Notes: generated by a model from the sequence alone, not told the origin. A stretch of DNA of 64,000 nucleotides from Gracilariopsis chorda (GCA_003194525.1 NBIV01000109.1:1-64000), one strand, 5' to 3'. Positions 1 to 11,186 are shown, numbered from the stretch's first letter. A program made the numbers and translations.

Positions 1-840
1 AGGGGGGGAATATGAAGTGCAACGCCCTCAGGGAGGGATTCTTGGTACTTGAATGCTTTCCCGATATTATCGGTTGTGTAGTGTGTATATGAACTACGCC
101 CCACAGTGGTGGATATGGACACGTGGGACATGGTTTTGGGTCAATTGGCGGTTTGCCATAGTAGTGGATGTTGCCACGACATGTGGAGTATTTTAGTTGA
201 TTTTATTTATTATTTTCACACCCATTTCTGGCAAGCTAGTACTTAGTGCGACGGCGCACTGCCGTCGCACCAGAAAACCTTCCCCAACAAGGGACCCCAA
301 CCTGGGGAATTGGCTCTAGTTGTTACCGCTTGCGTGCGTGCTCTACTCCTTCTTGGAGGGAAACGCCGTAAACCACGGGACATCTAACCCCCTTGCGCAT
401 CTAAAGAGGCCCATGCTTAGGAGTATATTTGTTCCAATCACATTGGTGTTTCGCCCTGTATAGGGAGTCCTTTCCACCGGCATTGCCGTATTTGTTCGTC
501 GCTCTCGCTACTCACCCTCACCCACTCTTCCTCCTTTCCTTTCGCTCTCCTCCTTTCCCCCTTTCAGGGTAGTACATCCCGTTACCCGCGGCCCCTCCTG
601 TTTGCACCCTCTCATACTTCCCCACTTACGTGGAAACATACCTCTACTGAGGATCACACCACGCTCACGCGGTTACCGAATCTTCGTCTTCACCTCCCTG
701 TGCAAGTCGCGACAGGTGTCCCTGGTCTTACAAACCGGCTTCGCCGTGACACCCCTGAGAGGGCTCTACCCAACTGGGTTCACCTCGTGAGAGGAAGATG
801 CCGAACGTCTTTCGGTGTTTTCCCCCTTTGGGGCATTGCA
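1..840 (-). repeat. Hairpin-rich structured element, left copy (runs off window)
   Basis: Read on the minus strand, this begins near 840 (TGCAATGCCCC) and continues leftwards out of the window. It matches the element at 63119-64000: both share GACGTTCGG near the start, the hairpin CCACGTAAGTGG (plus 622-633 here) and an A/T run of the AATAATAAAT type about 625 bases in (plus 201-217). It contains many short perfect hairpins, including GCGACGGC/GCCGTCGC (plus 48-55 with 61-68 of the 200s, i.e. 248-255 with 261-268), CGC-GTGA-GCG near 660-672 and CCCC-AAA-GGGG at 822-833. Beyond the A/T run a minus-strand frame stays open to the window edge without an ATG. I do not recognise the family. A structured 5' leader of a larger transposon is one possibility. 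Confidence 0.6.
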
Positions 841-1111
841 CCACAATGACTGCAGTGCCACCCAGTTACACAAAGCAACGTGTCGCGCTTTCTCATTATT
901 GGCTGGCACTGCAGTCAATTTAGGCACCTAAACAGAAGCCCTTACGGCTCCAAATACTCTAGGCGCCGCGGCACCCCGTGATTCTATGAGGTGTATTGCG
1001 AGCGCAAGCGAGCAAAGTGCTCGGAGAGCCTCCAACCGCTAGTAAATACACATAGCTATAAAAACAACTCGGCGCGCAGCACCGCTCACGGCCGAAGGCC
1101 GTTTCTACTGG
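841..1111 (+). mobile_element. Non-autonomous Helitron unit 1 (5' part missing)
   Basis: This is the 3' half of a unit like those at 9891-10353 and 10354-10810: the same blocks around GTGCTCGGAGAGCC, the GCGCGCAGC stretch and the terminal GGCCGAAGGCC hairpin, ending CTGG before the next TCT. Its 5' part is absent where the structured element at 1-840 abuts it, so that element probably inserted into or recombined with this unit. Confidence 0.6.
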
Positions 1112-1625
1112 TCTCTCCACTATACTGATATACACGTCTTTTTGAGCCTGTTGTTGATTGATGGGAGGCGTTTCCAAAAACAAACCCCTTGCAAGCGCCC
1201 TTCAGTGCAGCAAAAAAGGGCATTTCGCGCAACGCCTCCCTTCCAATCACATAATTCAGCAGCAGCAGCAAACCGCAAAGCTTATTGGCTGCTGCTGCAT
1301 GTTGACAGCCACTGATACTCAGAGGCTGCCACTACAACATTGCTATCCATCCCACTGCACAGTGGTTGGCACTGCAGTCATACTGACAGTGCCGGCCAAT
1401 TAAAATCCACTGTACTGTCCATCCACAACTGCAGTGCCCGCCAATCACAATTGTGCGGGTGCTCAATTGCTACTGAATTCTATATTAACTCTCGGCGCCG
1501 CGGCCCTCATGGGTCTGCAGGTCGTTTGCGAGCGTTAGCGAGCATAAGCGGCCTGCACATCCCCCAATGTCACCCGTACACAGCGGCGCGCAGCACCGCC
1601 CACGGCCGAAGGCGGTTTCTACTTG
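1112..1625 (+). mobile_element. Non-autonomous Helitron unit 2
   Basis: A 514-bp unit starting TCTCTCCACTATA and ending in the GGCCGAAGGC hairpin plus CTTG. It is almost entirely short palindromes: TTGATTGATGGGAGGCG pairs with an inverse copy near 1235-1250, a CAG/CTG hairpin follows, then inverted TGGCTGGCACTGCAG-type blocks. No protein is encoded. The same subtype and exactly the same length recur at 8323-8836. Confidence 0.65.
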
Positions 1626-2104
1626 TCTCAACACCACCCCGTACTATAATGATTTACAAATGTAGGAGGGGGGTGTTGTTGATTGACGGGAGGCGTTGCG
1701 CCAAAAAATCTCCTTGTGCACCCCCTTCAGTGCTTGCAATTTTGACGCCTCCCCACCAATCAAAAAATTCAGCAGCAGCAGCAGCAGCAGCAGCAAAGCG
1801 TACAGCTTATTCGCTGCTGCTGTATGCTGCTGCATGTTGACTGCCGCTGCTACTCAGTGGCTGGCACTACAGTTAATGACTGTAGTGCCAGCCACTCAGC
1901 AGTATTTGGCATACACGACACTTGGCTGCCTTTTCCACTGCGCCAGTGCCACACAATGCACAGAGCATATATACTGCACTGGCACACTGCAAAAAGCATC
2001 TCGCTTGCTGACCCTAACCACTATTTTGCATCCCATTAAGGCTTGGTCAATAGCGCAGTGTCGTAACCTTTTGCTACTTTGCGCAGTGTTTGCTGGCCTG
2101 GGAC

Positions 2105-2479
2105 CTAGGCAAGGCCGAAATCGTGTGCAGGTCGCCACAAGAGTAACCCACTGAGTACCACGGATCTGGGAACGGTCAGGTGCTCCTCTGTGGTATACTG
2201 TCGTTTGACGGCGATCAGGAAGTCTGAGGGTTTCCCGGACCTAGTACCAGCTTGCTGTGCAGGGTCCGGGGCGGTCGCCGTGTCGTACCTCTTGGGGCTG
2301 GAAAGCACAATTTGGTGTGTGAGTAAAGGCAGACCAATCCTTATAACCGGATGCGGGTTAAACATCAAACGGCTTGAAAAACTGCTGGGCACACTCCGCC
2401 CGTCATAATCCAACAGGAGTGTGTCGAGAGTCCCTGTGCTGCGCACGACTGCATCGGGTAAATATAAGTCTTGCAGCAA
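2105..2479 (-). pseudogene. Antisense coding-like stretch in the Helitron leader
   Basis: A 124-codon minus-strand stretch lies in the H1 leader, upstream of and antisense to the Rep/Helicase gene. It begins with TTG rather than ATG and has even, protein-like composition. It contains no domain I recognise. Helitrons often carry host gene fragments in either orientation, so a captured piece is plausible, but chance cannot be excluded at this length. Confidence 0.25.
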
Positions 2480-2640
2480 TTTTTTAATTGCTCATGCAAC
2501 TAGGCCCGGTGGATGCAACGCAACAAACTGCAACCATTTTTCACTTTAAAAGTTTTTCTATATTGGTAATTATTCTGGAACTCTGGAAAATTTTTTACCG
2601 GTTTAAAAAAATAGAATTGTATTCTTTTTGGTAAATTGAA

Positions 2641-5600
2641 ATGAGGCGAGGTGGTCCACGTCCAAACTCTGGTGGGGCCAGACCGAACTCTGGAGGAGGC
2701 AGAGCAAATTCGGGAGGTGCCAGAGCAAATTCCGGAGGTGCCTGAGCGAATTCAGGAGGTGCTCGGGCAAATTCAGGAGGTGCCAGGGCAAATTCTGGAG
2801 GCACCAGAGCCAACTCGGGAGGGGCCAGAGCTAATTCTGGCGGCGCCACAGCAAATTCGGGAGGGGCCAGGGTGAACTCAGGCGGAGCAAGGCCAGGAAC
2901 TGGACGACCTCGACGATTGCCAGTTCCTCCCGCTCCAGATGAAATGCCGATAAATGAGAGCCGAGTGCATGTGCAAGGACACATTGTTCCGTCCGTGGAA
3001 GAGGACAAAATTACTCCTGCACCCGCGTGTGTCGGTGGGGCAAGTCGTTCCAGGCCCACATCACGACCGACTTCATCTCTTATGCCTCCATCTCTCCCAC
3101 CAATTCCTGCGCCTGCTGTCAATGATGAGTGCAATACAACCGTGGAGACAGACGCGTTTCCTCTGCCGCTTTTTGAAGAAGAAGAACAGAGGCCGGTTCC
3201 GATGGAAGTGGAGGAGGGCGAGATCAATCCTGCTCCCTCACAGCCGCGGCAGCAGCCTTCTCTGCCGCGAGTTGTCGAAGAACAACAGATACCAATTCCA
3301 ATGGGAGTGGAAGAGGATGAGATCACTCGCGCCCCCTCATAGCCGCCACAGCAACCCTATCTGCCACAAGCCGAACAACAAGAAGAGCAGATGCCAGTTC
3401 CCATGGAAGTTGAAGAGGATGAGATCACTCCTGCTCCTTTACACCCACCGCAGCAGCATCCGCAGCAGCCGCAGCCCCCACACCAGCAGCTTGATACGAC
3501 GATCATGCAGTGTGCTGGACGTCCGGATCGAGGACTGTATCGCGTGTACTATGCGTGGGATACCGTGGCAGATGAAGCTTGGAATGATCCATCCATCCGT
3601 GCAAGCCTTCCAGAGTTTGAGACGCTTTCCACTGCGGGTCAAAGGCGATGCGGAAGATGCGGCGAGCACGCACACACGCTCTCTTTCTGCACGTACGCGG
3701 ACTGGACATTGAGATTTCATAGCTGTAAGTTCTGTGCATGCATTTTGCTTGGCAAAGAGACCAATGGAGTGTGCTGTGGAATAAAAAAATGTCAGGATGG
3801 GGCGTCACGTTCCGCAGAAGGCATAACAGCGAGTTGGTTTGCAGTCTTTTTAGCCTGAGAGCTTTTCACAGCCATTTCCTCAACTTGAATACGCTCTTTG
3901 CGACGAAGCAAGCGTTCATGTACATTTCGTATGTGACGGGAGGCGGTCTCTCCTTTCTCAGACTTGAGGGCAACGCAGCTCTCGCTCTGCCCACGCAGAA
4001 CCGGAACAACACGCGCTACAGCTTTCTATGGGGTACCGGTCCGCCTTCCTTGGATCCATCTCACTATGCGCGTGCCAATCTGCGTGCGTTCATCCAGGAC
4101 ATCAACCTAAGAGACATCGTACCCCAGTTGTACGATGGGATCCAGCCGAAGCCAAACGTGGTGCGCGAACGTTACCGATCCTGGCTTACCACGCAACAGC
4201 AACAAAAACAACAAAATGCAGAGACTGCCGTGATATCAGCTTGCAAGCAGCGGAACAAGGAGTAGTCGTACATGGGTACCAAGGAACCAGAAGTGTTACA
4301 GTCAGGGCTCCTCATGCAGGGGCTGGCCCTCTCCCTGATGATGTTCCTGGTGGGGGTCCAACCATGATGAGAACGCTAGTGGTTGATCCGACTGGTCTGT
4401 ACCGAGTGGAGTCTTAGGTAACGCGCTTCGTAGAAGGAACCGTAACCGAATAGCACGCTGCGGTGACGAGTGCTGCTGCTGCTGGAGCAAGGGCGACTGC
4501 GAATGCCCCAAACAATGCGCAAGTGCGGTACCGACTTCTAAAACCGGCATCCAAACTTACAGAGAAGGGCAATTTCCCTCTTCCTTACCCGTACGGGGAT
4601 CAGCACGAACCGTTTGACACGGGCGTGTTTCTGGATGCAAAGAACTCCACACAGCAAAGCTCAGGTCTCAGCGTCAACGAGTGGAAACTTTGAAAGCTCG
4701 CCTGGGCTGAGAACCGGGAGCGACGTCTGTACTCAGACAACATCCTCCTAAACAGTGGACCGTTGATGCAGATGTGGATGCTCTGCACGCACACAAACAT
4801 TGATGACTGGCGACTACGTTTCCTGGAGAGAGAAGAACAGGCATATATTGTACAAGAGCAAGAGATCCAGCAAGCACAACAGCAAAAAGCTCATGTGTCA
4901 CCATCCCCGTTCGCGCAAATGGGACGCATATTTCTACCCGATGACTCAGTCAACTCAGCATCGTACGGGAAGAAAAAGCGCATGGATGTTCAGGCGATCG
5001 TAGCCCGGAGAAGACCACCTTCTCTTTTCATTACAATCACCATGAACATATGGAGAGAGAACATCCAGCGCTTTGGCATGGATACCAGCAATCGGAGCGC
5101 ATTAACGGCACAAAGTAACCGCCCTCGACCGTTTGGCCGACCCGATCTGATTGCAAGGTGTACAACCAGTATTCAAACAACTTTATGAAGGAATTGGAGA
5201 AGAAATCGGAGCACATCTTTGAATTGAAGTGCCTGGGGCTTGCATCAAAGCTCGAGTTTCAAGAGCGCAATATGCCTAATCACCAGATGCTCCTGTGGCT
5301 CGAAGGAGGCGTGATTGAAGACGTTAATGTGATCGACGATCTGATTCGTGCAGAACTTCCCCTTCCAGGTGAGGACAACGTGTTGCGTGCCCTCATTCCT
5401 TCCATGCACAGGCACTGCCACTCCCTCTATTGCCGGAATCGCGCTGGGTGGTGCAACTTTGGATACGACATCAACATGATTCATGATTGTGCCAGAGACG
5501 TACATTGAAGAAGATATGAATCGCTTGATCTACCGCAGAAGAAGGCAACAAGACCTCTAGATTGTGCCGTACAACCCAACTCTGACCAAGAAGAACCGCT

Positions 5601-8174
5601 CTCATATCAACGTAGACGCACGCAAGGAGGGGGTGCAGTGGCTTATCTGATGAAATACGCGTTCAAGCAGCTCAAAGCTCAAGATGTGGTGCTCAATGTG
5701 AGTGTTGCTAATGGGACAGGCACACAGAACGAGCAGCAACAAGGACCACAGGTGCAGAACGACATTCGTGCGTACATGCGAGCGCGTTTGGTGGTGGGGG
5801 CCTTCAACGCCGCTTGGAAAACCTCCGTGTTTCGACATGTTCACATCGTACCAAAAGTAGAGCGACTGGCCATTCACTTGGAAGGAGAGCGAACGTTTCT
5901 GCTCAGAGGTCCAAATCATATACTTTCCCATCGCCACCGTCTACGTTGGAGAGATACTTTGCAAGGCCCGAAGCATATGCGAGCCTCGACTACCTTTCGT
6001 ACTTTGAAAAAGTTCGATTGTATCGCACGCTTTCAGCCTGATTTCTTAGCCAATACGACGAACACAGCACTCCGGTGCCCACAGACGACTGCGATACGCC
6101 TATGTACGTCGTAGAGCGCACGGAAGACGAGCAGTGCGTCGCAAGGATCAGGGGTGTTTCAACGTCGGACATTGAGCTCTTTGCTCTGCGCTTCCTGCTT
6201 ATTAATCACGGCTCGAGCTCTTATGAAGAATCAAGGACCTTCAACAAAGAGCAGTATGAAACGTATCGTGAAACCGCCATTGCAATTGGACTGCTCGCGG
6301 ACGGATCCGAGTTTGATATTGCATTTCAAGAAGCAGTGCAGATCTACAGCATGCCCTCCGAGCTACGACGTCTGGTTGTCACACTATACGAAAAAGGTGC
6401 ACACCCAGAGAAAATGGCCGTTGAAAACTCGGAGGCGCTTTGTAGCGACATACGTACAGGAGATGAGCAGCAACGAAAGCAAGAAATGTATCGACGTGTG
6501 GTGGAGATCTCAGACCGGCACGGTGGGCGATTGCTTCGCGATCAAAGCTTCTTCTCACAGCACCTACAGCAGGATGGGGCAGCATTGACTGAGACAAATC
6601 GAGCTACAACAACTCGAGACACGCAAGTGGTACGAAATGCGTCAACGTTGCAGTCAAGGTACGCCACCTTAAAACCTCGCCAAATACAAGTCCTTGACAC
6701 CGTCATTGCCACATTGCAACAACGACAGGCGCTGCAGGAGTGTAAAACCACTCCTGGAAACGTGTTCTTTGTGCAAGGATCCGCAAGAACCGGAAAGACA
6801 TACGTGCTCAACTTCCTTCTCAATATCGCTGAGTCGGAAGGAATGCTCGCCGAAATGACTGCTACAACAGGCATTGCAGCTTTGTTAGACGAAGTTGGCC
6901 GCACTTTACATAGCCTGCTCGGACTGGGTGTAGCTGATAGGGACCGCACAAGCAGCACTACAGCCACTTTGTCAAAGTACGGTCCCCGATCTCAACGTGC
7001 ATAAATGCTACGCGAAATACAACTGCTCGTCTTGGATGAGGCGTCCATGCTCTCACCAAAGCTTTTCGAACTCATGGATGCGTTGCTCAAAGATCTTCGC
7101 TGCAGTGGAATGGAAAACCCGCCTCCGTTTGGGGACTTGACCATCGTTCTATCCAGCGACTACTCCCAGCTGCTTCCAGTGTTGCCGCAGGTCTACATGG
7201 AGGCCGAGCCAAGTGGAAATCTGAGACGAGTGTACACAAACATTCTCAACGAATTGCCGTGGAAAAGTGATCTGTGGACGTTGTGCTTGGTTAAAGTGCT
7301 GTATCTCACCGAAGAAGTACGCCAAGCCGATGATCCAGCATTTTTGTCGCTGTTACGTTCCATTGCACGCAACACAATATCCAACAACGCTCCACTACCA
7401 CTCAGATCTACCGGTGGCATTCAAACCGCTTACCAATTCCTGTGCAAGTGGCTCACAACACGACGCAAGGAGGATGTGGATCTCAGCAAAATGCTCATTG
7501 CGTTCACAAACCAGATGGTTGACGAACACAACGCAGCAGCGCTGGATCTGTTTCCTGGTGAACGCTTCACTCTTCCGTCAGCTACGACGGTACAGCCTGA
7601 CGCTGGACAGAACTCAGACCCCGAGGTTACCAATACTTTTGTTCCAGAATTTGCATATCAGTATGCGCCTATTGGAGTACCACGTCATAACGTGGACTTG
7701 AAGATTGAGGTACCAGTTCTGGTCATTCGTAACGTGCTGCATCCTGCTATGGTCATCGTAATGCTGTTCGTAGTCGTGCATGTCGATCAGTTTACTATGC
7801 AGGTGGCTCGATTTAACGAGAACGGACAGGTGCTGGAACGACAACTCCTGCATCGTATCGACTTCGAGTTTTCTTTCGCAAATATTCGCATGATTCGAAG
7901 GCAGTTCCCTATTCGTTTCGCGTTTGCAGCTACCGTTCACAAAGGACAGGGAAAGACGTTGGATGGCTTGCTTGTGGATGTGCGATCCAACTTCTTCTGC
8001 GCTGGTCAGTTGTATGTCGCATTGTCGCGCGTTCGAAGGAACGACCATGTGCTGCTCCTGCATGACCCGCAGCTTACACCCGCGAATGCCCACACAATTC
8101 ATCCGATGCCTGTTCCCATTGCCAAACCACTGCTGCCTGAAGCCATTCAGTTCTGCATCCCTCCACAACCGTAA
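2641..8174 (+). pseudogene. Helitron Rep/PIF1-helicase, decayed
   Basis: The ATG at 2641 opens eleven copies of a seven-residue repeat (ANSGGAR consensus, to about 2890), followed by a Pro/Glu-rich part with three P-PMEVEE-EI-AP repeats (3190-3450) and a Cys/His cluster (about 3650-3780). The Helitron Rep region follows: the first HUH motif is degraded (PNHQM where relatives have PHHHI, near 5280), while the two-tyrosine motif YLMKYAFK is intact (5640-5666). The C-terminal PIF1-type helicase has Walker A GSARTGKT (6778-6801; third G changed to R), Walker B VLDEASM, SSDYSQLLPVLP, and motif VI LYVALSRVRRNDHV near 8010. At least six in-frame stops and about five frame changes make it non-functional. 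The minus-strand gene at 13684-18473 aligns along its whole length. Every domain is recognisable. Confidence 0.85.
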
Positions 8175-8322
8175 TCATATTTCTTGCGTTCTTCTTTCAT
8201 TGAATTAAACTACTTGCTTTTCTGCTTTTGCATTCTTCACCAATTTTGACTTCCCACCGCTGTTTATCACTCCTACACTGCGGCACGCAGCGCCGCCTGC
8301 AGCCGAAGGCCGCTTCTACTTG

Positions 8323-8836
8323 TCTCTCCACTATAATGATTTACACGTCTTTTTGAGCCTATTGTTGATTGATGGGAGGCGTTTCCAATAAAAATCCCCT
8401 TGTAACCGCCCTTTAATGCAGCAAAAAAAGGCGTTTCGCGCAACGCCTCCATTCCAATCAAATAATTCAGGAGCAGCAGCAAAGCTCAAAGCTTATTTGC
8501 TGCTGCTGCATGTTGACTGCCACTGCTCTTAAGAGGCTGGCACTACAACATTGCTATTCATTCCATTGCACAGTGGTTGGAACTGCAGTCATTTTGGCAG
8601 TGCTGCCCAATTACAATCCACTGTACTCTTTATGCACAACTGCAGTGCCCGCCAATCAAAATAGCGCAGACGCTCAACTAGTACTTTATTCTATAATCAC
8701 TCTCGGCACCGCGGCCCTCATGCGTCTGCAGGTCGTTTGAAAGCGTTAGGGAGCAAAACTGGCCTGCAGATCTCCCAATGTCACCTCTGTTCAGCGGCTT
8801 GCAGCGCAGCACATGGCCGAAGGCCGTCTCTGCTCG
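8323..8836 (+). mobile_element. Non-autonomous Helitron unit 4
   Basis: 514 bp, head TCTCTCCACTATAATG, the same subtype as 1112-1625. It carries inverted GGGAGGCG/CGCCTCC arms, a short CAG/CTG hairpin near 8470-8510, and inverted GGCTGGCACT blocks. It ends with the GGCCGAAGGCC hairpin and CTCG in place of CTTG. It follows H1 directly. Confidence 0.65.
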
Positions 8837-9361
8837 TCTCAACGCCAACCCGTACTATAATGATTTACACATATGAGGGGGGTGTTGTTGTGACAGGAGT
8901 AGCTGCGCCAAAAAATCTCCTTTCATGCCCCCTTCAGCGCCTGCAATTTTCACGCCTCCACGCCAATTAAAAAATTCGGCGGCAGCAGCAGCAGCAGCAG
9001 CAGCAGCAAATCTCAGAGCTCATTGATTGCTGCTGCTTGTTGACTGCCGCAGCTGCTAAGTAGCTGGCACTGCAGCAGTGCCAACCACACCTTTGCATAG
9101 TGGCCAGCACTGCAGTTATTTTGGCAGTGCCAGCCAATTACAATCTACTGTACTCTACATACACTCTGCAGTGCCAGCCAGTCACCAACGCGTGCGCGCT
9201 CAATGGCAACTCTCTTCCATACTCACTCTTAGTGCCGCGGCCCTCATTGTTTTGCAGGCAGTTTGCGAGCAATAGCGAGAACAAACCCCTGCAGATCCCC
9301 CAAATTCACTGACATTCAGCGGCGCGCAGCGTCGCCCGCGGCCGAAGGCCACTTCCACTTG
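8837..9361 (+). mobile_element. Non-autonomous Helitron unit 5
   Basis: 525 bp, head TCTCAACGCCAACCC, the same head subtype as H1. A CAG run of about 9 triplets at 8982-9007 faces GCTGCTGCT near 9030, so this block can fold on itself. It ends GGCCGAAGGCC-ACTTCCA-CTTG. Confidence 0.65.
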
Positions 9362-9890
9362 TCTCAACACCACCCCGTGTTATAATGCTTTACACATGTA
9401 TGAGGGGGGTGTTGTTAATTGACGAGAGGCGTTGCGCCAAATAATATCCGTTCACGCCCCCTTCAGCGCCTGCAATTTTCACGCCTCCGCACCAATTAAA
9501 AAATTCGGCGGAAGCAGCAGCAGCAGCAGCAGCAGCAAAGCTCAGAGCTTATTGGTTGCTGCTGCATGTTGACTGCAGCAGCTACTAAGTGGCTGGCACT
9601 GCAGCAGTGCCAACCACACCGTTGCACAGTGGCTAGCACTGCAGTTATTTTGGCAGTGCCAGCCAATTACATTCTACTGTACTCTACGTACACTCTGCAG
9701 TGCCAGCCAGTCACCAAAGCGTGGGCGGTCAATGGCATTTTTTTTCCATATTCACTCTTAGCGCCGCGGCCCTCATTGTTTTGCAGGCAGTTTGCGCGCA
9801 ATAGCGAGAACAAACACCTGCAGATCCGCCAAAGTCACTGCTATTCAGCGGCGCGCAGCGTCGCCCACGGTCGAAGGCCGCTTCTACCTG
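9362..9890 (+). mobile_element. Non-autonomous Helitron unit 6
   Basis: 529 bp and very close to unit 5 over its whole length, including the palindromic block GGCTGGCACTGCAGCAGTGCC near 9590-9612 and the inverted AGTGCCAGCCA copies. It ends with a GTCGAAGGC hairpin and CCTG. The high similarity to unit 5 suggests a recent tandem duplication. Confidence 0.65.
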
Positions 9891-10353
9891 TCTCTCCATT
9901 ATAAGTATTTATACGCGCATGACGGGGGTGGTTTTGACTGAATGGGGGCGTTGCGCCACAAAACCGTTTTCCAAGCTCCTGTTTGCGCATGCAAAACCCA
10001 CATTTGGCGCAACGCCTTCCCAATGTTTAAAACATTCAGCAGCAGCAGGAGCAGAAAAGCTTGCTGCTTACTGGCTGGCACTCCCCTAATGATTGCAGTG
10101 CCAGCCAGTTACAGAAAGCAATGTGTTGCACTTTCTCATCATTGGCTGGCACTGCAGTCAATTTAGACACCGAAACACAAACCTCTACGGCTCCACATAC
10201 TCTAGACACAGTGGCACTCCGTGGTTCTACGAGCGCTATTACGAGCACAAGCAAGCAAAGTGCTCGGAGAGCCTCCGAACCCTACTAGATCGTAAAGCTA
10301 CAAAAACAACGCGCCGCGCAGCGCCGCCCACGGCCGAACGCCGTGTTGACTTG
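9891..10353 (+). mobile_element. Non-autonomous Helitron unit 7
   Basis: 463 bp, a third subtype: head TCTCTCCATTATAAG, no long CAG run, and the block GTGCTCGGAGAGCC near 10260. It ends GGCCGAACGCC-GTGTTGA-CTTG. Confidence 0.6.
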
Positions 10354-10810
10354 TCTCTCCATAATAAGTATTTGTTCATGTATGAAGGGGGTGTGCTTGA
10401 TTGAATGGAGGGGTTGCGCCACAAAATCGTATTGTATGCCCCCGTTTGCGCATGCAAAACGCTCATTTAGCGCAACGTCTCCCTACCATTTAAAAAATTC
10501 AGCAGCAGCAGCAAAGCTTCCTGCTTACTGGCTGGCACTCCCATAATGACCGCAGTGCCACCCAGTTACACAAGAAACTTGTAGCGCTTTCCCGTCATTG
10601 GCTGGCACTGCAGTCAGTTTAGGTACCTAAGCACAAACCATTACGGCTCCACATACTCTACCTGCCACGTCACCCTGTGGTTCTACGAGTGCTATTGCGA
10701 GCGCAAGCGAGCAAAGTGCTCGGAGAGCCTCCGAACGCTACTAAATACACAAAGCTACAAGAACAACGCGGCACGCAGCGCTGCCCACGGCCGAAGGCTG
10801 TTTTAAATTG
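10354..10810 (+). mobile_element. Non-autonomous Helitron unit 8
   Basis: 457 bp, the same subtype as unit 7 and as the partial unit at 841-1111. It ends GGCCGAAGGCTG-TTTTAAA-TTG, and the following bases TCTAAAC begin a member of a different Helitron family, again without spacer. Confidence 0.6.
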
Positions 10811-11186
10811 TCTAAACTAGCTAAAAATTTGTGCGACAACGACCTTCGTATCGCTTATAAAATTAGTAAAATGCAAGATTTCGTTTTTCTTGGCGCAAAC
10901 TGCGCCAGCACCCAAAATCGTGCTTTGCGTTCATATTTTGAGCCTTTTGGTACGCCAACTTTTTGCACCAATGATAATCAAAAGTTTTGGACAACCAAAA
11001 CGTTTGATTCTCAGGTTTATCACCGCTCAAGCTCCGGCCCTATCACTCTTTCCTGCAGGCAAGATGCAGACGTCACAACTGCAGGAAAGAATGGTAAGGC
11101 TGCCCTACCACTCTTTCTTGCAGGCAAGATGCAGACGTTACAACTGCAGGTAAGAGTGGTAGGGCTGAAGGCCCTTCTTACCGTTG
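10811..11186 (+). mobile_element. Second-family Helitron (B1), 376 bp
   Basis: It begins TCTAAAC right at the end of unit 8 and ends with a GGGCTGAAGGCCC hairpin, TTCTTACC and GTTG, followed by T. It shares the body with 59278-59778 and 34040-34364: a GGCGCAAACTGCGCC palindrome near 10895, a TTGGTACGCCAACTTTTT stretch, and two ~65-bp palindromic units at 11037-11165 (arms ACTCTTTCCTGCAG and CTGCAGGAAAGAATGG). No protein is encoded. Confidence 0.65.

Larger units (their letters stand above)
1626..8322 (+). mobile_element. Autonomous-type Helitron (H1) inside the tandem array
   Basis: It starts at 1626 (TCTCAACACCACCCC) with the same head, CAG/CTG hairpin and GGCTGGCACT palindromes as the short units at 8837-9361 and 9362-9890. 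It ends at 8322 with the shared tail (GCAGCGCCGCC, GCCGAAGGCCG hairpin, CTTG). Between lie a leader of about 700 bp and a decayed Rep/Helicase gene (2641-8174). Common ends with the short units are what a source element and its deletion derivatives should show. Head and tail abut neighbouring units with no spacer. The boundaries are read from the sequence; the Helitron assignment rests on the Rep and PIF1-type helicase domains. Confidence 0.75.

Noticed and set aside
1340-2154. Plus-strand ORFs of 150-166 codons in the left array
   Set aside because: They run through palindromic, CAG-rich Helitron units, give poly-Ser or poly-Ala, and are not shared in frame between units.
9078-9904. ORFs of 65-112 codons in the right part of the array
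   Set aside because: Made of translated palindromes repeated in each unit; no conserved start or stop.
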